64,000 nucleotides of DNA from Streptomyces sp. CNH099. Lineage in GTDB: Bacteria; Actinomycetota; Actinomycetes; Streptomycetales; Streptomycetaceae. The notes beneath the pieces are model-generated. The model was not told where the DNA came from. It ran no database searches and saw nothing but the letters and a program-made list of their open reading frames with translations. The stretch spans positions 62,124 through 126,123 of the forward strand of contig AZWL01000021.1 in the NCBI GenBank assembly GCA_000514715.1, written 5' to 3'. Position 1 is the stretch's first letter. Every line of letters starts with the position of its first letter. The translations under genes were made by a program, and so were the position numbers. This document shows, piece after piece, positions 41,292 to 50,533 of the stretch.

Positions 41292-41948
41292 ATGCGGACC
41301 AGGATGCGAGCCGACGCCCGGCGGAACCGCGAGCTGATCCTCAAGGCGGCCGGCCGGACCTTCGTCGGCGAGGGCCCCGACGCCCCGCTGGAGGAGGTCG
41401 CGCGCCGGGCCGGCGTCGGCATCGCCACGCTCTACCGCAACTTCACCAGCCGGGAGGCGCTGATCCGCGGCGTCGCCGCCGCCACGCTCACCGACCTGCA
41501 CGGCGCCGCCCGGGAGGCGCTCACGGGCGACGACGAGCCGTTCGAGGCGCTCCGCCGGTTCGCCCACGCGGCGCTCAGCCTGCGCATCGGCGCCGTGCTG
41601 CCGGCGCTCTCCGGCCGGATCCGGATCGACGAGGAACTGGCGGAGCTGCGCGCGGCGGCGATGCGGGCGGTGCAGGAGCTGATCGTGCGGGCGCAGCGGG
41701 CCGGCGAGGTCCGCGCGGACGTCGTCTTCGGCGACGTCCCGTTCATGATCATGCGGCTGACGCTGCTGCTGCCCGGCGGCGGGCTGGCCGAGGACGAGGC
41801 GCTCGCGCACCGCCAGCTGGAGGTGTACCTCGACGGGCTGCGCCCCGCGGCCGCCCGCGCCCGCGGCACGGCGCTGCCCGGTCCCGCCGTCACGGCGGAG
41901 CGCTTCGTGCGGGCCACCGACCGCATCGTCGGCGGCGAACCCCGCTAG
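41292..41948 (+). CDS. TetR-family transcriptional regulator
   Basis: 218 aa. The N-terminal helix-turn-helix (RRNRELILKAAGRTFVGEGPDAPLEEVARRAGVGIATLYRNFTSREAL, residues about 9-56; only family context, split by helix turns) is typical, and a ligand domain of the common actinobacterial TetR type follows. It lies 72 bp before an MFS exporter on the same strand and probably represses that operon until the exporter's substrate binds. GTG 41286 is in frame, but GAGGAG sits five bases before ATG 41292, so the latter is preferred. Confidence 0.9.
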   Translation: MRTRMRADARRNRELILKAAGRTFVGEGPDAPLEEVARRAGVGIATLYRNFTSREALIRGVAAATLTDLHGAAREALTGDDEPFEALRRFAHAALSLRIGAVLPALSGRIRIDEELAELRAAAMRAVQELIVRAQRAGEVRADVVFGDVPFMIMRLTLLLPGGGLAEDEALAHRQLEVYLDGLRPAAARARGTALPGPAVTAERFVRATDRIVGGEPR

Positions 41949-42020
41949 CGCCCGTACGGCCCGGAACGACCGCGGCCGCCCGAACCCCGAACCCGAACCA
42001 CGCACGAGAAAGACAGTGGC

Positions 42021-43559
42021 ATGGACACAACAAACGCGAAGACGGCCGAGACGGCCGCGGCGGCCAACCCGCGGCGCTGGGTCGCACTGGCCTTCATAGG
42101 GCTGGCGCAGCTGATGATCGTGCTGGACGTGACGATCGTGAACATCGCGCTGCCGTCCGCGCAGGCGGACCTGGAGATCTCCGACGGGGACCGGCAGTGG
42201 GTGATCACCGCCTACACCCTGGCCTTCGGCGGCCTGCTGCTCCTCGGCGGCCGGATCGCCGACTACACCGGCCGCCGCCGCGCCTTCCTGACCGGCCTGG
42301 CCGGCTTCGCCGCCGCCTCCGCCCTCGGCGGCGCGGCCCCCAACTTCGCCGCCCTGCTCGGCGCCCGCGCCGCCCAGGGCGCCTTCGCCGCACTCCTGGC
42401 CCCCGCCGCGCTGTCGCTGCTGACCACCAGCTTCACCGAGCAGCGCGAACGCGCCCGCGCCTTCGGCGTCTTCGGCGCCATCGCCGCCGGCGGCGGCGCG
42501 GTCGGCCTGGTCACCGGCGGGGCGCTGACCGAGTACCTGGACTGGCGCTGGTGCCTGTACGTCAACGTGCCGATCGCGGTGGTGGCCGCAGCCGGGTGGT
42601 GGGTGCTGCCCGCCGACGTCCGTCCCGAGACCCGCAAGAGGATCGACGTGCCCGGTGCGCTGCTGGCGGTGACCGGCCTGGTCGCCCTCGTCTACGGGTG
42701 CAGCGAGGCGGAGTCCGAGGGCTGGGACGCCCCCCTTGTCCTCGGCCTGCTGTTCCTCGGCATCGCCCTGCTGGCCGGCTTCGTGCTGTACGAGCGGACC
42801 GCCGCCGCGCCCCTGCTGCCGCTGCGGGTGGTCCTCAGCCGCACCCGGGCGAGCGCGTTCGTGGGCATCGCGCTGGCGATGGTGGGGATGTTCGCCATGT
42901 TCCTGTTCCTCACGTACTACATGCAGGTCGTCATGGGCTACTCGGCGCTGAAGACCGGGATGGCGTTCCTGCCGCTGACCGCCGGGGTCCTGGCCGGTGC
43001 CGGCGGGGTGGCCACCCGGCTGCTGCCCCGGGTGCCCCCGCGTGCGCTGCTGGCGCCCGGGCTGCTGCTCGCCGCGGCCGGCACCGGCTGGCTGGCGACG
43101 GTGGACGTGGACACCTCGTACGCGGCCGGGGTGCTGCCGGCCGAGCTGGTGCTGGGCCTCGGGATGGGCCTGGTGATGGCCCCGGCGATCAACTACGCCA
43201 CCCACGGCGTCCGCGAGGAGGAGGCCGGCGTCGCCTCGGCGACGGTCAACACCTCCCAGCAGATCGGCGGCTCCCTCGGCACCGCCCTGCTCAACACCGT
43301 CGCGACCAGCGCCACCTCCGACTACCTCGCCGACCACCTGCCGGACGCGGGCGTGCCCCCGGAGCAGCGGGCCGCCGGCGGGCCGGTGCCGGACGTCGTC
43401 AAGGAGGGCCTGGTCGAGGGCTTCAGCTCCGCGTACACGCTGGCGTCGGCCATCCTGCTCGCCGCCTCGGTGCTGATCGCGGTGCTGATGAACACCCGCC
43501 GCCCCGACCCCACCAAGGCGGACGCCGCCGCGCACACGCCGGCGGTCCACCTGGGCTGA
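42021..43559 (+). CDS. MFS exporter, DHA2 (EmrB/QacA) family
   Basis: 512 aa with about 14 hydrophobic helices. The family start ALAFIGLAQLMIVLDVTIVNIALPSAQADL carries the D of motif D1, and GRIADYTGRRRAFLTGL is the conserved loop 2-3 motif A. It is a proton-coupled drug or metabolite exporter in the cytoplasmic membrane. Its pairing with a TetR gene just upstream suggests induction by its substrate. The ribosome site is weak (GAGAAAGACAG), consistent with low expression. Confidence 0.93.
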   Translation: MDTTNAKTAETAAAANPRRWVALAFIGLAQLMIVLDVTIVNIALPSAQADLEISDGDRQWVITAYTLAFGGLLLLGGRIADYTGRRRAFLTGLAGFAAASALGGAAPNFAALLGARAAQGAFAALLAPAALSLLTTSFTEQRERARAFGVFGAIAAGGGAVGLVTGGALTEYLDWRWCLYVNVPIAVVAAAGWWVLPADVRPETRKRIDVPGALLAVTGLVALVYGCSEAESEGWDAPLVLGLLFLGIALLAGFVLYERTAAAPLLPLRVVLSRTRASAFVGIALAMVGMFAMFLFLTYYMQVVMGYSALKTGMAFLPLTAGVLAGAGGVATRLLPRVPPRALLAPGLLLAAAGTGWLATVDVDTSYAAGVLPAELVLGLGMGLVMAPAINYATHGVREEEAGVASATVNTSQQIGGSLGTALLNTVATSATSDYLADHLPDAGVPPEQRAAGGPVPDVVKEGLVEGFSSAYTLASAILLAASVLIAVLMNTRRPDPTKADAAAHTPAVHLG

Positions 43560-43576
43560 GGCCCGTGCCTGCGGTT

Positions 43577-43604
43577 CCGGCCCGCCCCTTCGGGGGCGGG
43601 CCGG
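43577..43604. terminator. Bidirectional terminator with TTCG tetraloop
   Basis: A perfect 12-bp stem (CCGGCCCGCCCC at 43577-43588 and its complement at 43593-43604) is capped by TTCG. It lies between the convergent MFS and PucR genes. Confidence 0.8.
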
Positions 43605-43611
43605 TCCGTGG

Positions 43612-45003
43612 TCACAGGCGCGCGGACTTCAGGGCCATGTGGAGCAGCAGGCGTTCCTCGCCCACGGCGAGGTCCAGGCCGGTCAGCTCCTCGACCCGGG
43701 ACAGCCGGTAGTACAGCGTCTGCCGGTGGATGCCCAGCGCGGCGGCGGTGCGGGCGGCCTGGCCGGCGTGGTCGAGGTAGACCTCGGCGGTGCGGGCCAG
43801 TTCGGCGTGGGCCGGCTCCAGCAGCCGCGCGACCGCCGGGTCGACGCCGCCGGGCAGGTCGGTGAGCAGCCGGTACGGGCCGATGTCGGGCCACCGCGCC
43901 ACCGGCCCCAGGCGCGGGGCGGCGCGGGCGGCCCGGGCGGCGGCCAGGGCCTCCCGCCACGTGCCGGGCAGCCCGTCGAGGCCGGCCCGCGCGTCGCCGA
44001 CGCCGGCGACGGCGTCCGGTGCGGCGGCCGCGGCGGCCTGGGCGGCGGATCCGCCGGGGCGGGTACGCGCGCGGGTGCGCGCCCCGCCCGGCGCCGCCCG
44101 CCGCACCTCCGCCGGCACCTCACCCGGCGCCTCGCCCGGTGCGCCCGTCACGGCTCCGCCCCGCGCGGCTCCTGGAGCCCCGCCCCGCGCCGTGTGCAGG
44201 AGCCGCTCCGCAGCCGTCACCGCCGGCTCGACCGCGCCCGCGGACGGCAGCAGCACCAGCGCCGCCAGCACCCGCACCGGCGCCTCCTCCGCACCCGCCC
44301 GCACCCCCGCGCCCCGGCCGGTGCCGGGGGGCAGCTCCAGCACCGCCGTCGCCGCCGTCCGCGGCAGCGCCGGACCCGGGACCGCCGGGTCGGCCGGCCG
44401 CCACGGCAGCACCGCCACCGCCGCCACCGGCCCCGCCGCGCCGCCGGGCAGCGCGTCCCGCAGCTCCGCCAGCGCCGTGTCCCGCCCCGCCGCCGGACCC
44501 GCCAGCACGTCGTGCAGCAGCGCGCCCGCCGCCGCGCCCGCCCGGGTCTCCGCCGCCAGCAGCGCGCCGATCCGCTCCGCCGTGCGCATGGCCTGGGCGA
44601 TCCGCGGGTCCGGCGCCCGGCCGGGCCCGCCCAGCTCGACGTCGGCCAGATGCCCGTCGTCGAGCAGCCACACGTACCCCTGCACCACCCCGTCGTGCCG
44701 CGCGGGCAGGCAGATCCGCCCGGTGAGCACCCCGGCGGAGGGGTCCGGCGGGATCCGCAGCGGGCCGGTCGCGCGGGCGATCCCGAACGCCTCGAACCAC
44801 GCCCGCACCGCCGCGGTGGAGCGCCGGTGCAGGATGGACTTCGTACGCACCGGGTCCATGAGCGAGGAGACGCCGCCGGACGAGCCGTCGCCGGTGTCGT
44901 GGACGCCGAAGGCGATCAGCACGAAGTCCCGGTCCTCCAGGGTGGCGGGGGCGCCGAGCGCCGCCGAGACCTCGTCCACCAGCTGCTGGTAGTCGCCGCG
45001 CAT
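43612..45003 (-). CDS. PucR-family regulator of proline catabolism
   Basis: 463 aa. The C-terminal helix-turn-helix (TAAALGIHRQTLYYRLSRVEELTGLDL) is the HTH_30 domain of PucR/CdaR-type activators. The N-terminal half has a GAF-like sensor region (GVVQGYVWLLDDGHLAD). The middle, residues about 250-330, is unusually rich in Ala, Gly, Pro and Arg and looks disordered. It is divergent from proline dehydrogenase, and regulators of this type there are known to control proline use in streptomycetes. The start is ATG 45003. Confidence 0.88.
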   Translation of the reverse strand: MRGDYQQLVDEVSAALGAPATLEDRDFVLIAFGVHDTGDGSSGGVSSLMDPVRTKSILHRRSTAAVRAWFEAFGIARATGPLRIPPDPSAGVLTGRICLPARHDGVVQGYVWLLDDGHLADVELGGPGRAPDPRIAQAMRTAERIGALLAAETRAGAAAGALLHDVLAGPAAGRDTALAELRDALPGGAAGPVAAVAVLPWRPADPAVPGPALPRTAATAVLELPPGTGRGAGVRAGAEEAPVRVLAALVLLPSAGAVEPAVTAAERLLHTARGGAPGAARGGAVTGAPGEAPGEVPAEVRRAAPGGARTRARTRPGGSAAQAAAAAAPDAVAGVGDARAGLDGLPGTWREALAAARAARAAPRLGPVARWPDIGPYRLLTDLPGGVDPAVARLLEPAHAELARTAEVYLDHAGQAARTAAALGIHRQTLYYRLSRVEELTGLDLAVGEERLLLHMALKSARL

Positions 45004-45016
45004 GACCGCAGCGTCC

Positions 45017-45030
45017 CATACATCTGTATG
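45017..45030. promoter_or_regulatory. Palindromic operator between pucR and proline dehydrogenase
   Basis: CATAC-ATCT-GTATG is a perfect 5+5 palindrome in the divergent intergenic region, 13 bases before the regulator ATG. It is a candidate PucR-type binding site. TTAGAT (45086-45091) is a possible -10 for the dehydrogenase. Confidence 0.5.
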
Positions 45031-45133
45031 AGGACGGAGTCCCGGATGCGTGACACGTGTCGATGGCCCAGGATCGGAGCCATCCTTAGATTTCACGGAG
45101 GTGTTACCTGCGCCCCGACCGTGGAGGTGCCCC

Positions 45134-46060
45134 GTGCTGGGTCCCGTGCTTCTCGCCGCCGCGCGCAGCGACGGAATCCGTCGCGCCGTCTCGGCCGCGC
45201 CGGTCAGCCGCCAGGTGGTCGCGCGCTTCGTCGCCGGCGAGGAACTGGGCGACGCCGTCGCCGCCGTCCGCGACCTGGCCGCCCGCGGCCTGGACGTCAC
45301 CCTCGACCACCTCGGCGAGGACGTCACCGACCCCCGCGAGGCGCTGCGCGCCCGGGACGCGTACCTGGAGCTCACCGAGGCGCTCGCCGCGGAGGGGCTC
45401 GGCGCCCGCGCCGAGATGTCCGTGAAGCTCTCCGCCTTCGGCCAGGCGCTGCCCGGCGGCCACGACATCGCGCTCGCCCACGTCACCCCGGTGGTCGAAG
45501 CCGCCGCCGCGGCCGGCACCACGGTCACCCTCGACATGGAGGAGCACACCGCCGTCGACTCCACGCTCGCCGTCCTGCGCACCCTGCGCGAGCGCTTCCC
45601 GCAGACCGGCGCCGTGCTGCAGTCGTACCTCTTCCGCACCGAGGAGGACTGCCGCGACCTCGCCGGCGAGGGCTCCCGGGTGCGGCTGGTGAAGGGCGCC
45701 TACAAGGAGCCGCCCGTCGTCGCCTTCCAGGACCGGCTGGAGGTGGACCGGGCCTACGTGCGCTGCCTGAAGATCCTCATGACCGGGCGCGGCTACCCCA
45801 TGATCGGCACACACGACCCCCGGATGATCGCCATCACCCAGGACCTGGCCCGCCGCCACGGCCGCAAGCCCGGCGAGTACGAGTTCCAGATGCTCTACGG
45901 GATCCGCCCGCAGGAGCAGCAGCGGCTGGTGGCCGAGGGCCACCGGATGCGCGTCTACACCCCCTACGGAACCGACTGGTACGGCTACTTCATGCGCAGG
46001 CTCGCCGAGCGCCCGGCGAACACCGCCTTCTTCCTGCGCGCGCTCGCCGGCCGCCGCTGA
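45134..46060 (+). CDS. Proline dehydrogenase (monofunctional)
   Basis: This FAD-dependent enzyme oxidises proline to pyrroline-5-carboxylate. 308 aa, the normal size of the single-domain actinobacterial form. SVKLSAFGQAL, TLDMEEHTAVDSTL, RLVKGAYKEP and GTHDPRMI line the barrel; YTPYGTDWYGYFMRRLAERPAN is the conserved C-terminal helix that binds substrate. GTG 45134 has GGAGG six bases upstream; the frame is open 28 codons earlier. The next gene takes the product to glutamate. Confidence 0.94.
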   Translation: MLGPVLLAAARSDGIRRAVSAAPVSRQVVARFVAGEELGDAVAAVRDLAARGLDVTLDHLGEDVTDPREALRARDAYLELTEALAAEGLGARAEMSVKLSAFGQALPGGHDIALAHVTPVVEAAAAAGTTVTLDMEEHTAVDSTLAVLRTLRERFPQTGAVLQSYLFRTEEDCRDLAGEGSRVRLVKGAYKEPPVVAFQDRLEVDRAYVRCLKILMTGRGYPMIGTHDPRMIAITQDLARRHGRKPGEYEFQMLYGIRPQEQQRLVAEGHRMRVYTPYGTDWYGYFMRRLAERPANTAFFLRALAGRR

Positions 46061-46111
46061 CGACCGCGCGGGCCCCCGAAAGACTCCGCACTTCGAAGGA
46101 GAACGGCAACC

Positions 46112-47743
<1,632 letters not shown>

Positions 47744-47756
47744 CGCCCACCCGAAC

Positions 47757-47794
47757 GCCGCCCCCGGTCGCCTCCCCCGTCGGCCGGGGGCGGC
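47757..47794 (+). terminator. Terminator after P5C dehydrogenase
   Basis: GCCGCCCCCGG (47757-47767) pairs perfectly with CCGGGGGCGGC (47784-47794). Confidence 0.6.
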
Positions 47795-47834
47795 CCCGTG
47801 CGCGCGGGCCGGGGCTGTGGTCGTATGGGGATGT

Positions 47835-49418
47835 ATGAAAAGGATGAGCGTCCTCGCCGCCGTCGTGGCGGCCGCCACCGGGAGCACGCTTGCCGCGGCG
47901 CTGGTCTCGCCGGGGTGGTGGCCGGCCGCCGGCGTGCTGCTGGCGCTCACGGCGCTCGGCGGGTGGGACCTGCTCCAGCGCCGCCACTCGGTCCTGCGGA
48001 ACTACCCGCTGCTCGGCCACCTGCGCTTCCTGCTGGAGAAGCTCCGCCCGGAGCTGCAGCAGTACTTCATCGAGCGGAACTTCGACGGCCGGCCCTTCGA
48101 CCGCGATGTGCGCAGCATCGTCTACGCGCGCGCCAAGGGCACCGCCGCCGAGGAGCCCTTCGGCACGGAGCGCGACGTGGAGGCCCCCGGCTACCCGTTC
48201 CTGGTGCACTCCATGGCCCCGGTGCGGATGCCCGACACCCCGCCGCGGGTCCGCGTCGGCGGGCCGGAGTGCACCAGGCCGTACGACATGGCGCTGCTGA
48301 ACGTCTCCGCGATGAGCTTCGGCGCGCTGTCGTCCCACGCCATCCTCGCGCTCAACGGGGGCGCCGCGCGCGGCGGCTTCGCGCACGACACCGGCGAGGG
48401 CGGCATCTCCGAGTTCCACCTGCGGCCCGGCGGCGACCTGGTGTGGGAGATCGGCACCGGCTACTTCGGCTGCCGTACCGGCGACGGCGACTTCGACGCC
48501 CGGCAGTTCGCCGACAAGGCCGCCGACGACCGGGTCAGGTGCGTGTCGCTGAAGCTGTCCCAGGGCGCCAAGCCCGGCATCGGCGGGCTGCTGCCCGGCG
48601 CCAAGGTCGACGCCCGGATCGCCCGGGCGCGCGGCGTGCCGGAGGGCGAGACGGTGGTCTCGCCGCCGTACCACCGGGTGTTCTCCACCCCGCGGGAGCT
48701 GGTGCGGTTCGTCGCCCGGATGCGGGAGCTGGCCGGCGGCAAGCCGACCGGGATCAAGCTGTGCGTGGGCTCGCGGATGCAGTTCCTCGCGGTCTGCAAG
48801 GCGATGCTGGCGGAGGGCACCGCGCCCGACTTCATCCTGGTCGACGGCTCGGAGGGGGGTACGGGGGCGGCCCCGCTGGGGTTCGCCGACAACGTCGGCT
48901 CCCCGCTCACCCAGGGGCTCGCGGCCGTGCACGGCGCGCTGGTCGGCGCCGGGCTGCGGGACCGGGTCCGCGTCGGCGCCGCGGGCAAGGTCGCCACCGG
49001 CGCCGACATCGTCAGGCGGCTCGTCGAGGGCGCCGACTACACGAACTCGGCCCGCGCGATGATGTTCGCCCTCGGCTGTCTGCAGACGCAGCGCTGCCAC
49101 GCCAACACCTGCCCCGTCGGCGTCACCACCCAGGACCCGCGCCGGGTGCGGGCGCTCGACGTGGCCGACAAGACGCTGCGCGTCGAACGGTTCCAGCGGG
49201 CCACCGTGCGCAGCGCCCTGGAGATCATGTCGGCGATGGGCGTGGCCGACCCGTCCGGGCTGCGGCGGCACCAGCTGCGCACGCACGTCGCCCCCCGCGC
49301 CGTCCGCCCCGACGACCTGCCCCCCGCGCCGCCCGAGCCCGGGCAGTTGACGGCCGCGCCGCCGCCGGAGTGGGCCGCGGACTGGGCGGCGGCCGACCCG
49401 GACCGCTTCACGGTCTGA
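47835..49418 (+). CDS. FMN-binding glutamate synthase family protein
   Basis: 527 aa. Two hydrophobic helices at the N-terminus (residues 5-40) anchor a domain like the FMN-containing centre of glutamate synthase. MSFGALSSHAILALNGGAARGGFAHDTGEGG, split over FMN contacts, and ILVDGSEGGTGAAPLGFADNVG are the flavin loops; CLQTQRCHANTCPVGVTTQDP is the conserved Cys-rich block. There is no amidotransferase domain, so it is not a full glutamate synthase, and its substrate is unknown. ATG 47835 is preferred; GTG 47817 is also in frame. Confidence 0.85.
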   Translation: MKRMSVLAAVVAAATGSTLAAALVSPGWWPAAGVLLALTALGGWDLLQRRHSVLRNYPLLGHLRFLLEKLRPELQQYFIERNFDGRPFDRDVRSIVYARAKGTAAEEPFGTERDVEAPGYPFLVHSMAPVRMPDTPPRVRVGGPECTRPYDMALLNVSAMSFGALSSHAILALNGGAARGGFAHDTGEGGISEFHLRPGGDLVWEIGTGYFGCRTGDGDFDARQFADKAADDRVRCVSLKLSQGAKPGIGGLLPGAKVDARIARARGVPEGETVVSPPYHRVFSTPRELVRFVARMRELAGGKPTGIKLCVGSRMQFLAVCKAMLAEGTAPDFILVDGSEGGTGAAPLGFADNVGSPLTQGLAAVHGALVGAGLRDRVRVGAAGKVATGADIVRRLVEGADYTNSARAMMFALGCLQTQRCHANTCPVGVTTQDPRRVRALDVADKTLRVERFQRATVRSALEIMSAMGVADPSGLRRHQLRTHVAPRAVRPDDLPPAPPEPGQLTAAPPPEWAADWAAADPDRFTV

Positions 49419-49440
49419 CGCCCCGGCGGCCGGGCCGGGT

Positions 49441-49446
49441 TACCGT
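49441..49446 (+). promoter_or_regulatory. -10 of a leaderless promoter for the HAD hydrolase gene
   Basis: TACCGT, six bases, ATG at 49453. It starts 23 bases after the stop of the preceding gene. Confidence 0.5.
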
Positions 49447-49452
49447 CGTGAC

Positions 49453-50160
49453 ATGCGGATCCTCGCCGTGGTCTGGGACATCGACGACACGATCTTCGAC
49501 CACTCGGGCGCCGAGCGCCGCGCCGCGCTGGAGTACCTGACCGCCCGGGGGCTGCTGGGCCGGTACGCCTCCCCGGCAGCCGCCGCCGCGCACTGGCACG
49601 CGGTCTCCGAGGAGTACGTGGACCGCTATCTCGCCGGCGAGTTCACCTTCGTGGGCCAGCGGCGCGAGCGGGCCCGGGTCCTGGCGGGGCGGCCGCTGAC
49701 CGACGCCGAGGCCGACACCTGGATGGCCGGCTACCTGGCCGCGTACCGGCGGCACTGGCGGGTCTTCCCCGACGTCGTGCCGGCGCTGGACGGCCTCACC
49801 CCGCGGTGGCGGCACGGCCTGCTGTCCAACAACAGCACCCCGCACCAGGAGGACAAGCTCCGCGCCATCGGCGTGCACGACCGCTTCGAGGCGCTGGTGT
49901 GCTCCGAGGAACTCGGCGTCGCCAAGCCCGCCGCCGGCGCCTTCCACGCGGCCTGCGCCGCGCTCGCGCTGCCGCCGGAGCGCGTCGTCTACGTCGGCGA
50001 CCGGCCGGACACCGACGCGGCGGCGGCGGACGCGGCGGGGCTGACGGGCGTCTGGCTGGACCGCGGCGGCGCGGAGGCCCCCGGCCGGGCCCCCGCGGGG
50101 GTGCGCCGCATCACCTCGCCCGCACAGCTCGCGGTGCTGCTGGACACCCTCGACTCCTAG
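49453..50160 (+). CDS. HAD-superfamily hydrolase
   Basis: 235 aa. Motif I is VWDIDDTIFDHSGA (nucleophile D9 and acid/base D11), motif II is the S in GLLSNNST, motif III is the K in LGVAKPAAGAF, and motif IV is VYVGDRPDTDAAAADAAG. A helical cap lies between motifs I and II, the subclass of phosphoglycolate phosphatase and haloacid dehalogenase-like enzymes. The substrate is a small phosphate ester, otherwise unknown. Confidence 0.9.
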   Translation: MRILAVVWDIDDTIFDHSGAERRAALEYLTARGLLGRYASPAAAAAHWHAVSEEYVDRYLAGEFTFVGQRRERARVLAGRPLTDAEADTWMAGYLAAYRRHWRVFPDVVPALDGLTPRWRHGLLSNNSTPHQEDKLRAIGVHDRFEALVCSEELGVAKPAAGAFHAACAALALPPERVVYVGDRPDTDAAAADAAGLTGVWLDRGGAEAPGRAPAGVRRITSPAQLAVLLDTLDS

Positions 50161-50381
50161 CGATCACCGCAGGTCGGGGCGGGTGCCGTCTCAGATAGTA
50201 GGAAGCCCGAGTATATGGCGAGACAAGAACGCTTTGACGTCCTACTTTTGTAGAAGCCGAACGCTCGCGGAACAGCGACGGTGGTCGAGGCATGGCGCCT
50301 TCCGGCAGGTGACCCCTGCGGCGCCGCTCCCGCCCCAGCGGCGTCCCCACATTCCTCCGGCATCCCTTCAGGAGCTGCCCC
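50161..50381 (+). promoter_or_regulatory. AT-rich promoter region before the 48-aa gene
   Basis: About 220 bp, with a clear AT-rich island at 50190-50265. GAGACA (50220-50225), 17 bases and TACTTT (50243-50248) are plausible -35 and -10. TAGGA and TCCTA occur as an imperfect inverted pair near 50201 and 50240. AGGAG (50370-50374) is the ribosome site for the small ORF. Confidence 0.4.
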
Positions 50382-50528
50382 ATGGCTGCCACCACCACGG
50401 TCCGCCGCGCCCGCCACTCCGCCCGCACCGGGCAGAGCCAGGACTCCGCGCTCGCCCGGAAGAACGCCGCCGCCGCGCTGCAGCGGGCGTTCGACCGCCG
50501 CGACAACGGCGGCGCGACCGGCCACTGA
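50382..50528 (+). CDS. 48-aa small basic protein
   Basis: It starts MAATTTVRRARHSARTGQSQ and continues with ALARKNAAAALQRAFDRRDNGG. AGGAG lies seven bases before ATG 50382 and a promoter-like AT-rich stretch precedes it. One amphipathic helix is predicted in the second half, with no membrane segment. I believe similar small proteins occur in streptomycetes, but I know no function. It ends five bases before the stop of the convergent phosphatase gene, so the two transcripts may overlap. Confidence 0.6.
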   Translation: MAATTTVRRARHSARTGQSQDSALARKNAAAALQRAFDRRDNGGATGH

Positions 50529-50533
50529 GCCGC

